A stretch of DNA of 47,860 bases from Polaromonas sp. (GTDB lineage Bacteria; Pseudomonadota; Gammaproteobacteria; Burkholderiales; Burkholderiaceae_C), in contig PNNC01000138.1 in NCBI GenBank assembly GCA_013824015.1, positions 1-47,860 of the forward strand. The letters are read 5' to 3'. Numbering within the stretch: position 1 is the stretch's first letter; each line of letters starts with the position of its first letter. Position numbers and translations under genes: made by a program. This document shows, piece after piece, positions 27,236 through 36,772 of the stretch. The notes under the pieces were generated by a model. It ran no database searches and was not told the DNA's origin. It saw nothing but the letters and a program-made list of their open reading frames with translations.

Positions 27236-28939
27236 CTAGCCGATCATCGGCAGGTTCAGGCCGTTCTCTTTGGCGCTGGTTCTGGCGATGTCGTAACCGG
27301 CATCGGCATGGCGCATCACGCCGGTGGCCGGGTCGTTGAACAAGACACGTTCGATACGCCCGGCCGCTTCGTCGGTGCCGTCGCAGACGATGACCACGCC
27401 CGAGTGTTGCGAATACCCCATGCCGACGCCGCCGCCGTGGTGCAGGCTGACCCAGGTTGCGCCGCTGGCGGTGTTGAGCAGCGCGTTGAGCAGCGGCCAG
27501 TCGCTGACGGCATCGCTGCCGTCCTTCATGGCTTCGGTTTCACGGTTCGGCGAGGCCACCGATCCTGAATCCAGGTGGTCGCGGCCGATCACGATGGGCG
27601 CCTTGAGCTCGCCGGACTTCACCATGTCGTTGAAGGCCAGGCCCGCCAGATGCCGCTCGCCCAGGCCGATCCAGCAGATGCGCGCCGGCAGGCCCTGGAA
27701 GGCGATACGTTCTTCCGCCATGTCCAGCCAGCGGTGCAGCGGCTTGTTGTCGGGAAACAGTTCTTTCATCTTCGCGTCGGTCTTGCGGATGTCTTCCGGG
27801 TCGCCGGACAGCGCGACCCAGCGGAAAGGACCGACGCCGCGGCAGAACAGCGGCCGGATGTAGGCCGGCACAAAACCCGGGTAGTCGAAGGCATTCGCCA
27901 CGCCGAAGTCCTTGGCGACCTGGCGCAGGTTGTTGCCGTAGTCCACCGTCGGGATGCCCATCGCGTGAAAGGCCAGCATCGCCTGCACATGCACCACGCA
28001 GGACTCGCCCGCCGCTTGTTTGAGCGCGGCATGTTGCGACGGATCTTTCTGGGCGGCACGCCATTGCGCAACGGTCCAGCCGGCCGGCAGGTAACCGTTG
28101 ATGATGTCGTGGGCCGAGGTCTGGTCGGTCACGATGTCGGGGCGGATGCCGCCAGCCTGCGCACGTCTGACCAGCTCGGGAAGGATGTCTGCCGCATTGC
28201 TGCACAGGGCAATCGACACCGCCTCCTTGCGGCTGGTGTGGTGTTTGATCAGTGCCAAAGCCTCATCGAGGTCCCTGGCCTGCTTGTCCACGTAGCGGGT
28301 GCGCAGCCGGAAGTCAATGCTGCTCTGCTGGCATTCGATGTTGAGCGAACAGGCGCCGGCAAAGGTCGCGGCCAGCGGCTGCGCGCCGCCCATGCCGCCC
28401 AGCCCGGCAGTCAGCACCCAGCGGCCGGACAAATCCCCGTTGAAATGCTGGCGCCCGGCTTCCACAAAGGTTTCGTAGGTGCCCTGCACGATGCCCTGGG
28501 TGCCGATGTAGATCCAGCTGCCGGCCGTCATCTGGCCATACATCATCAGGCCGGCGCGGTCCAGTTCGTTGAAGTGTTCCCAGGTCGCCCACTTGGGCAC
28601 CAGGTTGGAGTTGGCGATCAGCACCCGCGGCGCGCCGGCATGGGTGCGGAACACGCCCACCGGTTTGCCCGACTGCACCAGCAGGGTTTCGTCGGCTTTC
28701 AGCTTGCGCAGCGAGTCGAGGATGGCGTCAAACGCCGGCCAGTTGCGCGCCGCCTTGCCGATGCCGCCGTAGACCACCAGTTCATCGGGGTTTTCGGCGA
28801 CTTCCGGGTCCAGGTTGTTCTGGATCATGCGGTAGGCGCCCTCGATCTGCCAGTTGGCGCAGCTCAACGCGCTGCCGCGCGGAGCGCGTACCGGCCTGGC
28901 CTTGCTGTCGAGGAAAGGGGTGTGTGAAAGGTCTGACAT
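27236..28939 (-). CDS. hutU: Urocanate hydratase
   Basis: A 567-aa NAD-dependent enzyme converting urocanate to imidazolonepropionate. Conserved blocks include [83 protein letters not shown] and [18 protein letters not shown] 28939 ([12 protein letters not shown]) was chosen; the open extension to 28999 would overlap the promoter. It is the first gene after a near-consensus promoter whose spacer contains a HutC-type palindrome. Confidence 0.97.
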   Translation of the reverse strand: MSDLSHTPFLDSKARPVRAPRGSALSCANWQIEGAYRMIQNNLDPEVAENPDELVVYGGIGKAARNWPAFDAILDSLRKLKADETLLVQSGKPVGVFRTHAGAPRVLIANSNLVPKWATWEHFNELDRAGLMMYGQMTAGSWIYIGTQGIVQGTYETFVEAGRQHFNGDLSGRWVLTAGLGGMGGAQPLAATFAGACSLNIECQQSSIDFRLRTRYVDKQARDLDEALALIKHHTSRKEAVSIALCSNAADILPELVRRAQAGGIRPDIVTDQTSAHDIINGYLPAGWTVAQWRAAQKDPSQHAALKQAAGESCVVHVQAMLAFHAMGIPTVDYGNNLRQVAKDFGVANAFDYPGFVPAYIRPLFCRGVGPFRWVALSGDPEDIRKTDAKMKELFPDNKPLHRWLDMAEERIAFQGLPARICWIGLGERHLAGLAFNDMVKSGELKAPIVIGRDHLDSGSVASPNRETEAMKDGSDAVSDWPLLNALLNTASGATWVSLHHGGGVGMGYSQHSGVVIVCDGTDEAAGRIERVLFNDPATGVMRHADAGYDIARTSAKENGLNLPMIG

Positions 28940-28999
28940 GGTGCGTCCCAGGTTGCGGCAGTTCCGGTTCATCCGGTCATGCAAGATTCGTTCCGGCAA

Positions 29000-29028
29000 A
29001 TGCTAGTTGTCTATACAACTTGTGTCAA
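29000..29028 (-). promoter_or_regulatory. Promoter of hutU (sigma-70 type)
   Basis: On the minus strand, TTGACA (29028-29023, a perfect -35) is 17 bp from TAGCAT (29005-29000, four of six for a -10). The expected start near 28993 gives a leader of about 54 nt to the hutU ATG. The whole spacer is covered by the HutC-type operator. Confidence 0.75.
29005..29020. promoter_or_regulatory. HutC-type operator between hutU and hutC
   Basis: AGTTGTCTATACAACT has perfect 6-bp arms around CTAT and fits the TGT-N4-ACA form reported for HutC-type repressors. It lies inside the spacer of the hutU promoter and about 27-42 bp upstream of the hutC ATG, so one bound repressor could affect both directions. Urocanate is the known inducer of HutC in pseudomonads. 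Confidence 0.75.
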
Positions 29029-29046
29029 CTGGGGTAATCTACGCCC

Positions 29047-29757
29047 ATGGCAAAAGATTTGTTGCCTGCTTACGAGCAGGTCAAGGCCTTCATCAAGACC
29101 CATATCAGTGCAGGCACCTGGAAGCCGGGCGACCCGGTGCCCAGCGAGGCCGTGCTGGCGGCGCAGTTTGGCATCAGCCGCATGACGGTCAACCGGGCCC
29201 TGCGCGAGCTGACGGCCGAGGGCCTGGTCACGCGCATCCAGGGCTCCGGCACACGGGTGGCGGAGCTGCACCGTATTTCGTCGCGCCTGACCATCCGCGA
29301 CATCCATGAAGAAGTGGCCGAACGCGGCCATCTGCACACCACGCGCGTGCTGATGGTGCAAGCCGAAAAGGCCAGTGCCGCGCTGGCGGAGTCGCTGGGC
29401 CTGCGCACCGGCGCGAGGATTTTTCACACCTTGCTGGTGCATCTCGAGAACGGCGTACCCATCCAGTACGAAGACCGCTACGTCAACCCGGCCGCCGCGC
29501 CTGATTTTCTGGACACCGATTTCACCCGGACCACGCCAACGCATCACTTGCTGCAGCATGCGCCGCTGACCGAGGCCAGTTATTCGATCGAGGCCTGTCT
29601 GCCGACCGCCGAGGAGGCCAAACAGCTGGGCATCAAGCGCAGCGAGGCCTGCCTGGCCATGATGCGGCGCACCGTCAGCGGCGCCAACGTCGCCAGCGTC
29701 GCGCGCCTGGTTTACCCTGGCACGCGCTACAGCTTTGCGGGACAATTCCAGGCATGA
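29047..29757 (+). CDS. hutC: Histidine utilization repressor, GntR family
   Basis: A 236-aa regulator with an N-terminal winged helix (YEQVKAFIKTHI, WKPGDPVPSEAVLAAQFGIS, RMTVNRALRELTAEGLVTR) and a C-terminal UTRA ligand domain from about residue 85. The segment ARIFHTLLVHLENGVPIQYE and RYVNPAAAPDFLDTDF match HutC proteins. It should repress hut genes until urocanate accumulates. A TAATCT hexamer ends only 6 bp before the ATG, so the transcript may have almost no leader; this is tentative. Confidence 0.95.
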   Translation: MAKDLLPAYEQVKAFIKTHISAGTWKPGDPVPSEAVLAAQFGISRMTVNRALRELTAEGLVTRIQGSGTRVAELHRISSRLTIRDIHEEVAERGHLHTTRVLMVQAEKASAALAESLGLRTGARIFHTLLVHLENGVPIQYEDRYVNPAAAPDFLDTDFTRTTPTHHLLQHAPLTEASYSIEACLPTAEEAKQLGIKRSEACLAMMRRTVSGANVASVARLVYPGTRYSFAGQFQA

Positions 29758-29785
29758 ACACAGCCCACAGTGCGGAGGTGAACCG

Positions 29786-30346
29786 ATGAGCTGGCAAATG
29801 ATTCCCCTGGAAGACGTCGCGCCTTCGCCCTGGCGCAATGGCGGCGGTGTGACGCGCGAGCTGCTCGCCTGGCCCACGCCGCAGGACTGGGACTGGCGTA
29901 TCTCGGTGGCCGAGATCGACAAGGGCGGACCGTTCTCGCGCTTTGAAGGGGTGGAGCGCTGGTTCGCCGTGCTCGGCGGGGCCGGTGTGCGGCTGACGCT
30001 GGACGGCCGCAGCCACGAGATGACGGCGCAGGGCGCGCCCCTGTGTTTCGACGGCGCGAAGGACTGCACCTGCGAGCTGATTGCCGGGCCCACCGAAGAT
30101 TTCAACCTGATGCTCAAACACGGGCACAGCCGTGCGCGCCTGGTGCGTGTGCTGGGCGCGCTCAATGTCGAGGTCGAACCCGGCACACGGGTGGCGGTGT
30201 ATGCCTGGGACGAGCCGGTGCAGGTGCAGGTGGACCGCCAGTTCGTGACCGTACCGCCGCACACGCTGGCCTGGCGCGCGCTGGCAGACGGCGCATCGGT
30301 GCGCATCGAGGCCCCGACCGCGCTGTGGATGGAAATGGCCCGATGA
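29786..30346 (+). CDS. hutD: HutD family protein
   Basis: A 186-aa bicupin-like protein. HutD hallmarks are [37 protein letters not shown], and [11 protein letters not shown]. Published work in Pseudomonas links HutD to tuning of histidine catabolism, perhaps by binding a pathway metabolite; the biochemical role is unsettled. ATG 29786 follows a strong GGAGG site. Its stop overlaps the hutI start (ATGA). Confidence 0.93.
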   Translation: MSWQMIPLEDVAPSPWRNGGGVTRELLAWPTPQDWDWRISVAEIDKGGPFSRFEGVERWFAVLGGAGVRLTLDGRSHEMTAQGAPLCFDGAKDCTCELIAGPTEDFNLMLKHGHSRARLVRVLGALNVEVEPGTRVAVYAWDEPVQVQVDRQFVTVPPHTLAWRALADGASVRIEAPTALWMEMAR

Positions 30347-31557
30347 CGGTGCAAGTCTGGACCCATTGCGACATCGCCACGCTGCAAGCCGGTCATGCGC
30401 AGCCGTATGGCCTGGTGGCAGACGCGGCACTGGTGGTCGAAGGCGGGCAGATCGCCTGGGTCGGTCCGCGCAGCCAGCTGCCGGCCGGGCTGGCCGCGCG
30501 TTGTACGCGTGAACACGACGCGGGCGGCGCGCTGGTCACGCCGGGCCTGATCGACTGCCATACCCACCTGGTGTATGGCGGCGACCGCGCCCACGAGTTC
30601 GAGCTGCGCCTGCAGGGCGCGACTTATGAAGACATTGCGCGTGCCGGCGGCGGCATCAGCTCGACGGTGAAAGCCACACGCGCGGCGAGCGAGGAAGAAC
30701 TCGAGGCCCAAAGCCGAAAGCGTTTGCAGGCGCTGCTGGCCGAAGGGGTGACCACGCTGGAGATCAAGTCCGGTTATGGCCTCGCGCTTGCGCATGAACG
30801 CAAGGCCTTGCGCGTCGCGCGTGCGCTGGGCCGCAGCCAGCCGGTCGAGGTGCGCACCACCTTTCTCGGCGCGCATGCGCTGCCGCCAGAATTCGCCGGC
30901 CGGCAGGACGCCTATGTGGACGAGGTGATCCGCATGTTGCCGCTGCTGCACGCCGAAGGACTGGTCGATGCGGTGGATGCTTTCTGCGAACGTATCGCCT
31001 TCAGCACGGCGCAGACCGAACGTGTGTTCCAGGCCGCGCAGGCGCTGGGCCTGCGGGTCAAGCTCCATGCCGAGCAGCTCAGCGACAGCGGCGGCGCCGA
31101 ACTCGCGGCGCGTTACGGCGCGCTCAGTTGCGACCACCTCGAGTGGCTCAGCGAGCAGGGCGCGGCCGCCATGGCCCAGGCCGGCAGCGTGGCCGTGCTG
31201 CTGCCGGGCGCGTTTTACTTTTTGCGCGAGACGAAGTTGCCGCCGGTGCAACTGCTGCGCAGCCATCAGGTGCCGATGGCGATCTCGACCGACTGCAACC
31301 CCGGCAGCTCGCCCTGCACCTCGCTGCTGCTGATGCTCAACATGGCCTGCACCTTGTTCCGGCTGACACCCGAGGAAGCGCTGGCCGGTGTCACACGCCA
31401 TGCGGCGCAGGCGCTGGGGCTGTCCGACCGCGGTGAAATCGCTGCCGGTCAACGCGCCGACTTCGTGCTCTGGGATGTGGCGCATCCGGCGCAACTGGCG
31501 TATGCCTTCGGCGCCAATCCGCGCCTTCAAACCGTTTTCAAAGGTGAGCCCGTATGA
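30343..31557 (+). CDS. hutI: Imidazolonepropionase
   Basis: A 404-aa amidohydrolase that opens imidazolonepropionate to N-formimino-glutamate. Metal-binding [10 protein letters not shown] is near residue 78, followed by [47 protein letters not shown] and [12 protein letters not shown] with the catalytic Asp. The frame is open upstream to 30043, but the ATG at 30343 overlaps the hutD stop and gives the normal start. The stop overlaps hutG. Confidence 0.97.
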   Translation: MTVQVWTHCDIATLQAGHAQPYGLVADAALVVEGGQIAWVGPRSQLPAGLAARCTREHDAGGALVTPGLIDCHTHLVYGGDRAHEFELRLQGATYEDIARAGGGISSTVKATRAASEEELEAQSRKRLQALLAEGVTTLEIKSGYGLALAHERKALRVARALGRSQPVEVRTTFLGAHALPPEFAGRQDAYVDEVIRMLPLLHAEGLVDAVDAFCERIAFSTAQTERVFQAAQALGLRVKLHAEQLSDSGGAELAARYGALSCDHLEWLSEQGAAAMAQAGSVAVLLPGAFYFLRETKLPPVQLLRSHQVPMAISTDCNPGSSPCTSLLLMLNMACTLFRLTPEEALAGVTRHAAQALGLSDRGEIAAGQRADFVLWDVAHPAQLAYAFGANPRLQTVFKGEPV

Positions 31558-32354
31558 GTTTTCACCTGCACGAGGGCACCGTCCCGCTGCTGGTCAGCAT
31601 GCCGCACACCGGCACCGACATTCCCTCAGCGCTGCAGGGCGACTACGCGGACCGCGCGCTGGGCCTGGAAGACACCGACTGGCATTTGCAGCGGCTGTAT
31701 GACTTTCTGCCGGCGCTGGGCGCCAGCGTGCTCCGGCCGCAGTATTCGCGTTATGTGATCGACCTGAACCGGCCGCCCGACGACGCGCCCATGTACCCGG
31801 GCGCGTCCAACACCGAGTTGTGCCCCACGCATTTTTTCAACGGCGATGCGCTCTACAAGGAGGGCCGGGCGCCGTCGCTGGCCGAACGAATGCGCCGCCG
31901 CGAGATGTACTGGCAGCCCTACCATTCGGCGCTGGCGGGCGAACTCGCGCGGCTGAAGTCGCAACATGGTTTTGCACTGCTGTGGGATGCACACAGCATC
32001 CGCTCCGAGATTCCCTGGCTGTTCGAGGGCCGCCTGCCCGATCTCAACATCGGCACGGCCAATGGCGCTGCGGCGCATGCCTCCATCACCGAGGCCGTCG
32101 CAGCCGCCTGTGCCGGCGTTTCCGGCGTCAGCAGCATCGTCAACGGCCGCTTCAAGGGCGGCTACATCACGCGGCATTACGGTCGGCCGGACCAGGACGT
32201 GCATGCGGTGCAGCTCGAAAAATGCCAGAGCCTGTACATGCAGGAAGTGGCGCCGTTTGCCTATGACGAATCCCTGGCACAACAGATCCAGCCGGTGCTG
32301 CAGAACATGGTGACGGCCAGCCTGGCCGCGGCACGCAAGCTGTATGCGCGCTGA
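31554..32354 (+). CDS. hutG: N-formylglutamate deformylase
   Basis: A 266-aa enzyme of the N-formylglutamate amidohydrolase family. It begins with [15 protein letters not shown], followed by [39 protein letters not shown] and [14 protein letters not shown]. It releases formate and glutamate from formylglutamate, the last step of the five-step route. The start overlaps hutI (ATGA), and its end overlaps the hutF start by 11 bp. This is the deformylase type, not the arginase-like HutG of the four-step route. Confidence 0.95.
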   Translation: MSFHLHEGTVPLLVSMPHTGTDIPSALQGDYADRALGLEDTDWHLQRLYDFLPALGASVLRPQYSRYVIDLNRPPDDAPMYPGASNTELCPTHFFNGDALYKEGRAPSLAERMRRREMYWQPYHSALAGELARLKSQHGFALLWDAHSIRSEIPWLFEGRLPDLNIGTANGAAAHASITEAVAAACAGVSGVSSIVNGRFKGGYITRHYGRPDQDVHAVQLEKCQSLYMQEVAPFAYDESLAQQIQPVLQNMVTASLAAARKLYAR

Positions 32355-33729
32355 GCCGGAAACTTATGCCGCGCCGCAGGCCTGGCTGAACGGCGCCTGG
32401 GCCCAGGACGTGTTGCTGACGGTGGGCGCGGACGGCCACTGGCTGCACATCGAAGCCAACGCCAGCCCGCAAGCCTTGCGGGATGCGCAGCGTTTGAGCG
32501 GCCCGGTGCTGCCGGGGCTGGTGAATGCCCACAGCCACGCCTTCCAGCGCGCGATCGCCGGGCTCACCGAGCGGGCCGCTGCGGGCGAGGACGATTTCTG
32601 GCGCTGGCGCGACCGCATGTACAGCGCCGCGCTGCGCATCACGCCAGAGCAGCTCGAAGCGGTGGCTGCGTTGCTGTATGCCGAGCTGCTGCAGGCCGGC
32701 TACACGCAGGTCTGCGAGTTCCACTACCTCCACAACGCCACCGACGGCCAGCCCTATGCCGACCCGCTGGCCATGTCGCTGGCGCTGGTGCGCGCCGCGC
32801 AGCGTGTGGGCATGGGCCTGACCCTGCTGCCCACGCTGTACATGCGCTCCGGTTTCACCGCGAGCGGTCTGCGCGAGGACCAGCGAAGGTTTGCCTCGAC
32901 CCCCGCGTCGGTGCTGCGCCTGGCCGAAGCCGCGCAGGCCATCGGGGACGCCCGCATCAACGCCGGGCTGGCGCTCCATTCGCTGCGCGCGGTCGATGCG
33001 GCGGCGCTGCAGGAGGTGGCTGCCGCCGCGAAAGCCCAGGGCATCGCGGTGCACATCCACATTGCCGAACAAACGCAGGAAGTGGATGACTGCATCGCCG
33101 CCACCGGCCAGCGCCCGATCGGCTGGCTGCTGAACCATGCGCCCGTCGATGCACGCTGGAACCTGGTGCATGCGACCCAGTCCACGCCGGCCGAGCTGCA
33201 GGGCATCCAGCGCAGCGGCGCAGCCATCGTGATCTGCCCGAGCACCGAGGCCAATCTGGGCGACGGCGTGTTCGACCTGCCGGCCTATGCGGCGGCGGGC
33301 GGCCGCTGGTCGATGGGTTCCGACAGCCATGTGACACGCAGCTGGCAGGAAGAGCTGCGCCTGCTCGAGTATTCGCAACGCCTGACACTGCGCCAGCGCA
33401 ACATCGCCGCACGCGTGCTCGGCGGGCCGTCCAGCGCGGCCATGCTGTTTTCCGCAGCGCTGGCCGGTGGCCCGTCAGCAACGTCCTTGCCGCTGGCTGG
33501 CCTGGCCGTGGGCCAGCGCGCCGACTTCGCGGTGCTGGATACGGCCTCGCCGGCACTGCTGGGCGTTCCGGCTGACCACCTGCTCGATGCCATGGTGTTC
33601 TCCAGCCCGGATACGCGCCTGAGTGAGGTGTTTGTCGCCGGACAGCGTGTTGTCAGTGGCGGACAGGTGCCCGGCTGGCCGCGGCTGGCGGCAGATTTTT
33701 CGCAGGCGATGAAAGCCTTGTGGGGCTGA
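32344..33729 (+). CDS. hutF: Formimidoylglutamate deiminase
   Basis: A 461-aa amidohydrolase that turns formiminoglutamate into formylglutamate plus ammonia. Metal-binding NAHSHAFQRAIAG is near residue 59, then FWRWRDRMY, EFHYLHNA, HIHIAEQTQEVDDC, HATQSTP, CPSTEANLGDG and GSDSHVTRSWQEELR. Its presence beside hutG defines the five-step pathway. The ATG at 32344 overlaps hutG by 11 bp. A family S and a family R repeat fill the gap after its stop. Confidence 0.96.
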   Translation: MRAEPETYAAPQAWLNGAWAQDVLLTVGADGHWLHIEANASPQALRDAQRLSGPVLPGLVNAHSHAFQRAIAGLTERAAAGEDDFWRWRDRMYSAALRITPEQLEAVAALLYAELLQAGYTQVCEFHYLHNATDGQPYADPLAMSLALVRAAQRVGMGLTLLPTLYMRSGFTASGLREDQRRFASTPASVLRLAEAAQAIGDARINAGLALHSLRAVDAAALQEVAAAAKAQGIAVHIHIAEQTQEVDDCIAATGQRPIGWLLNHAPVDARWNLVHATQSTPAELQGIQRSGAAIVICPSTEANLGDGVFDLPAYAAAGGRWSMGSDSHVTRSWQEELRLLEYSQRLTLRQRNIAARVLGGPSSAAMLFSAALAGGPSATSLPLAGLAVGQRADFAVLDTASPALLGVPADHLLDAMVFSSPDTRLSEVFVAGQRVVSGGQVPGWPRLAADFSQAMKALWG

Positions 33730-33741
33730 TGCCCTGGGTCT

Positions 33742-33854
33742 TGTCATCCCGGACTTGAGGAGCCTGCCCCGGAGCCCGATCCGCGGTGATCCATGCGTGC
33801 CAGCCACTGTTGCCGCTTCGCCAGCATGGCTGGCGGGTCAGGCCCGCCATCACA
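33742..33854. repeat. Interspersed inverted repeat, family S, copy 3
   Basis: TGTCATCCCGGACTTGAGG at the left and GGCGGGTCAGGCCCGCCATC at the right, with a GATCCATGC element inside. It is longer and more diverged than the copy at 8943. It lies in the convergent gap after hutF. Confidence 0.65.
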
Positions 33855-33890
33855 GATCGCTGCGGCAAGCACTTCGACACTATCAAATTG

Positions 33891-33934
33891 ATAGCTGTCG
33901 CCCCTTTCCGGACATGGGCTGGGGCCCGATTTGA
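33891..33934 (+). repeat. Interspersed palindromic repeat, family R, copy 7
   Basis: ATAGCTGTCGCCCCTTTCCG and ACATGGGCTGGGGCCCGATT. It ends four bases before the stop codon of the amidase gene (minus strand). Confidence 0.72.
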
Positions 33935-33937
33935 TTC

Positions 33938-35257
33938 CTAATGGAGCGGCCGGAGCAGGGCTTCCACGGCGGCGCCCAGCGCCAGCAGTTCGCGGTCGGC
34001 GCCGCGTTTGCCGACCAGCATCAGGCCGACCGCCAGCCCGTTCTGGCGCGGCAAGGGCAACGACAGCGCCGGCAAATCGAAGAAGTTGAAAACCGAGGGG
34101 TTGCGCAGCAGCAGCGCATTGGTGCGCAAAAACACCTCTTCGCCCGCCACGTCCTGGATGCGCGGCGCCAGCAGCGGCACGGTTGGCAGCACCAGCGCAT
34201 CGAGCTTGACCATGCGGGCGTCGAGCGCCGGCAGCAGCGCGGCGCGCGCCTGCTGGATCCCGACATAAGTCGCGGCGTCCAGCGTCTGGCCGCGGCGGAT
34301 GCGGCCCAGCACGATCGGGTCGTAGGCGTCGGGTCGGGTCGCCACGCCATCGCGGTGAATCCAGGCGGCCTCGGCGGCCACCAGCGTGCCGCGCTCCTGC
34401 AGGCGGAACGGTTCGCCGAGCAGGTCGTCCAGGTTTTCGTTGCTGACGCTCGCGCCAGCGTGCAGCAACACGCCGAGCGCGTGTTCGACCGCGGCCAGCA
34501 CCGCTGCATCGGCCTGGCTGAACAGCAGGCCGCGTGGCACGCCCAGCTTCAGGCCGCGTACCTCACGCTGCGGCAGCGGCTGCGGCACCATGCCGGCCAG
34601 CACGCAGTCGGCGGCAGCCGCATCGGCCACGCTGCGGCACAGCGGGCCCAGCGTGTCCAGCGTGAAGCTCAGCGGGTAGGCGCCGTCGCGTGGCACCCGC
34701 GCCTGCGTCGGCTTGAAGCCGACCAGGCCGTTGAGCGCCGACGGGATACGCACCGAACCGCCGGTGTCGGAGCCGATGGCGATCTCGGCCATGCCGTGCG
34801 CGACCGAGACACCGGCGCCCGAGGACGAGCCGCCGGGGATGCGGCTGAGGTCCAGCGCGTTGCCGGGCGTGCCGTAGTGCGGGTTGATGCCGACGCCGGA
34901 GAACGCAAACTCGGTCATGTTGGTTTTGCCGATGATCACCGCGCCGGCCGCCCGCAGGCGGCTGACCACCAGCGCATCCCGCGCCGCCGGCGCCGCGTCA
35001 CGCAGCAAGACCGAGCCGGCGGTGGTGGCTTCACCGGCCACGTCGAACAAATCCTTGATCGAGACGATGCGGCCGTCCAAGGGGCCGGCCGACTTGCCGG
35101 CGCCGGCGCGCCGGTCGGCGGCATGCGCGGCAATGCGGGCGCTGTCGGCATAAAGCCGGGTGAAGATGCGCCGGCCTTCGTCGCCGGCGGCGGTGATGGC
35201 CGCCAGCGCGGTGTCTAGCCGATTTATGGCGGGAATGGCGGTGGGGCGTGTGCTCAT
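33938..35257 (-). CDS. Amidase (amidase signature family)
   Basis: A 439-aa hydrolase with the complete signature: Lys68 in VSIKDLFDVAG, the Ser cluster in PGGSSSGAGVS at about 144-146, and the nucleophile Ser168 in GSDTGGSVRIPS. FKPTQARVPRDGAYPLSFTL follows as expected. Substrates in this family vary widely (amides, carbamates, Gln on tRNA); absence of gatB and gatC nearby and the short length argue against GatA. ATG 35257 was chosen over an extension to 35395, which would overlap cbpM on the same strand. It may be co-transcribed with cbpA-cbpM, 55 bp upstream. Confidence 0.92.
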   Translation of the reverse strand: MSTRPTAIPAINRLDTALAAITAAGDEGRRIFTRLYADSARIAAHAADRRAGAGKSAGPLDGRIVSIKDLFDVAGEATTAGSVLLRDAAPAARDALVVSRLRAAGAVIIGKTNMTEFAFSGVGINPHYGTPGNALDLSRIPGGSSSGAGVSVAHGMAEIAIGSDTGGSVRIPSALNGLVGFKPTQARVPRDGAYPLSFTLDTLGPLCRSVADAAAADCVLAGMVPQPLPQREVRGLKLGVPRGLLFSQADAAVLAAVEHALGVLLHAGASVSNENLDDLLGEPFRLQERGTLVAAEAAWIHRDGVATRPDAYDPIVLGRIRRGQTLDAATYVGIQQARAALLPALDARMVKLDALVLPTVPLLAPRIQDVAGEEVFLRTNALLLRNPSVFNFFDLPALSLPLPRQNGLAVGLMLVGKRGADRELLALGAAVEALLRPLH

Positions 35258-35312
35258 GGCGCAATTATCGGCATGTTCCCGGTGGCGCCGCCGCGGCGCG
35301 GCCGGCTCAGCG

Positions 35313-35639
35313 TCAGCGGCCGCTGTCTTCGAGCAGCTGCAGCCGCGCGCGCAGGCTGTCGAGCTCTTCCAGCAACTGCAGCGCCAGCGCCGCACCGGCG
35401 AGGTTCACGCCCAGGTCTTTCTGCAGCCGCACCGCGACGCGTGCGCGCTGCATGTGCACGCCGGTGAAGCGCCACTCGGCAGGCGCCGCACCGCTGGGCG
35501 CGACCAGGCCTTCCTCGACCAGGGCGATCACCATCTCGGGCTCGGCCGCGCAGGCGCGGCAGACCTCGACCAGGGTCAGGCCATCCTGGTCTTCGAGTAC
35601 AAAGCCGGTCAGTTGCAAAGGTGTGGCGGTGGGTGTCAT
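35313..35639 (-). CDS. cbpM: Chaperone modulator CbpM
   Basis: A 108-aa MerR-like helical protein. It contains [50 protein letters not shown], and a coiled-coil-like C-terminus [16 protein letters not shown]. In E. coli CbpM binds the J-domain of CbpA and inhibits it. The start overlaps the cbpA stop (ATGA), consistent with partner proteins made together. Confidence 0.92.
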   Translation of the reverse strand: MTPTATPLQLTGFVLEDQDGLTLVEVCRACAAEPEMVIALVEEGLVAPSGAAPAEWRFTGVHMQRARVAVRLQKDLGVNLAGAALALQLLEELDSLRARLQLLEDSGR

Positions 35640-36592
35640 GCGGTTGCTCCCAGGTGGGCGCGCGGCTTGAAGCCGGCGAAGGCCTCGGCCATGGCGGCGT
35701 AAGCGGCCTTGGCGGCGGGTGTGTCGGCGGGCGGCTGCGTGAGCTGCAGCACAAAATAGAAGTCGCCCGGCGTCTTGCCCGGCAGGCCGCGGCCCTTGAG
35801 CCGCAGCTTGCGGCCCGCGGCCGAGCCGGCGGGAATCGTCAGTTCAACCGCGCCGGTCGGTGTCGGCGCCTCGACCTCGGCGCCGAGTGCGACTTCCCAC
35901 GGCGCGACCGGCAAATCCATGTAGACATCGTGGCCCTGCACCCGGTACAGCCGGTGCGGCAAAAATTCGACGTCGAGGTAGAGGTCGCCCGGGCTGCCCT
36001 GGCCGATGCCGGGTGAGCCCTGGCCCGCCAGCCGGATGTGTTGTCCCGCGCGTATGCCTTTGGGAATCACGAACTCAATCGTCTTGTCCTGGGTGCGCAT
36101 GCCGCCGCCCGCGTCGGCTGCCGGCATGCGCAGCTGCAGCGTGCGGGTCGCGCCCTGGTAGGAGTCCTCGATGCTGATCTGGATGCGCGCATGCTGGTCC
36201 TGGCCGTGCATGTCGAAAGAGCCGCCGCGGCCAGCGGTGCGTGCGCCGCCGCCCATGCCGCGGAACAGCGACTCGAAAAAGTCGCTGTGGTCGCTGCCGT
36301 CGCCACCGAAGTCGGCAGCGCCGCCGGCCTGCGCGCCCTCCCAGCCCGGGGGTGGCCGGAACTCCTGCCCCGCCCGGTAGTTGGCGCCGAGACGGTCGTA
36401 GGCCGCGCGTTTTTCAGGGTCGTTGAGTGCTTCATAGGCCTCGGACACCTGCTTGAACTGCGCCTCGGCGTTTTTTTCCTTGCTGACGTCCGGGTGGAAT
36501 TTGCGCGCCAGCTTGCGGTAGGCGCGCTTGATCTCTTCGGGCGTCGCATCGCGCGCCACACCCAGCGTCTCGTAGTAGTCCTTGAATTCCAT
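35636..36592 (-). CDS. cbpA: Curved DNA-binding protein / DnaJ-class co-chaperone CbpA
   Basis: A 318-aa J-domain protein. The J domain is residues 1-70 ([21 protein letters not shown] at 33-35, [19 protein letters not shown]). A Gly/Phe-rich linker spans about 75-130. The C-terminal substrate-binding domains contain [29 protein letters not shown] and [18 protein letters not shown]. There is no zinc-finger domain, which separates CbpA from DnaJ. It stimulates DnaK and binds curved DNA in E. coli. ATG 36592 gives the normal start [10 protein letters not shown]. Confidence 0.95.
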   Translation of the reverse strand: MEFKDYYETLGVARDATPEEIKRAYRKLARKFHPDVSKEKNAEAQFKQVSEAYEALNDPEKRAAYDRLGANYRAGQEFRPPPGWEGAQAGGAADFGGDGSDHSDFFESLFRGMGGGARTAGRGGSFDMHGQDQHARIQISIEDSYQGATRTLQLRMPAADAGGGMRTQDKTIEFVIPKGIRAGQHIRLAGQGSPGIGQGSPGDLYLDVEFLPHRLYRVQGHDVYMDLPVAPWEVALGAEVEAPTPTGAVELTIPAGSAAGRKLRLKGRGLPGKTPGDFYFVLQLTQPPADTPAAKAAYAAMAEAFAGFKPRAHLGATA

Positions 36593-36772
36593 GAATACCT
36601 TCCACCGGGCATGGGAGCCCATTTTTGACTTTAGCGGCTTGTGCTGCGAACGGGTGTAAGAAATGGGAGCGAGATGCGCTGGATCAAGCGCCGGCGTCTG
36701 CCGGGGCCCCGCCAGCCGCCTGCTGGAGTCCCACCCCTACCGCAGGGCCGGTCTGCGGCCTATCATGGCCGC

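Noticed and set aside
33938..35257. Amidase as GatA of the glutamyl-tRNA amidotransferase.
   Set aside because: No gatB or gatC neighbour is present and the protein is shorter than GatA; a general amidase is the safer call.
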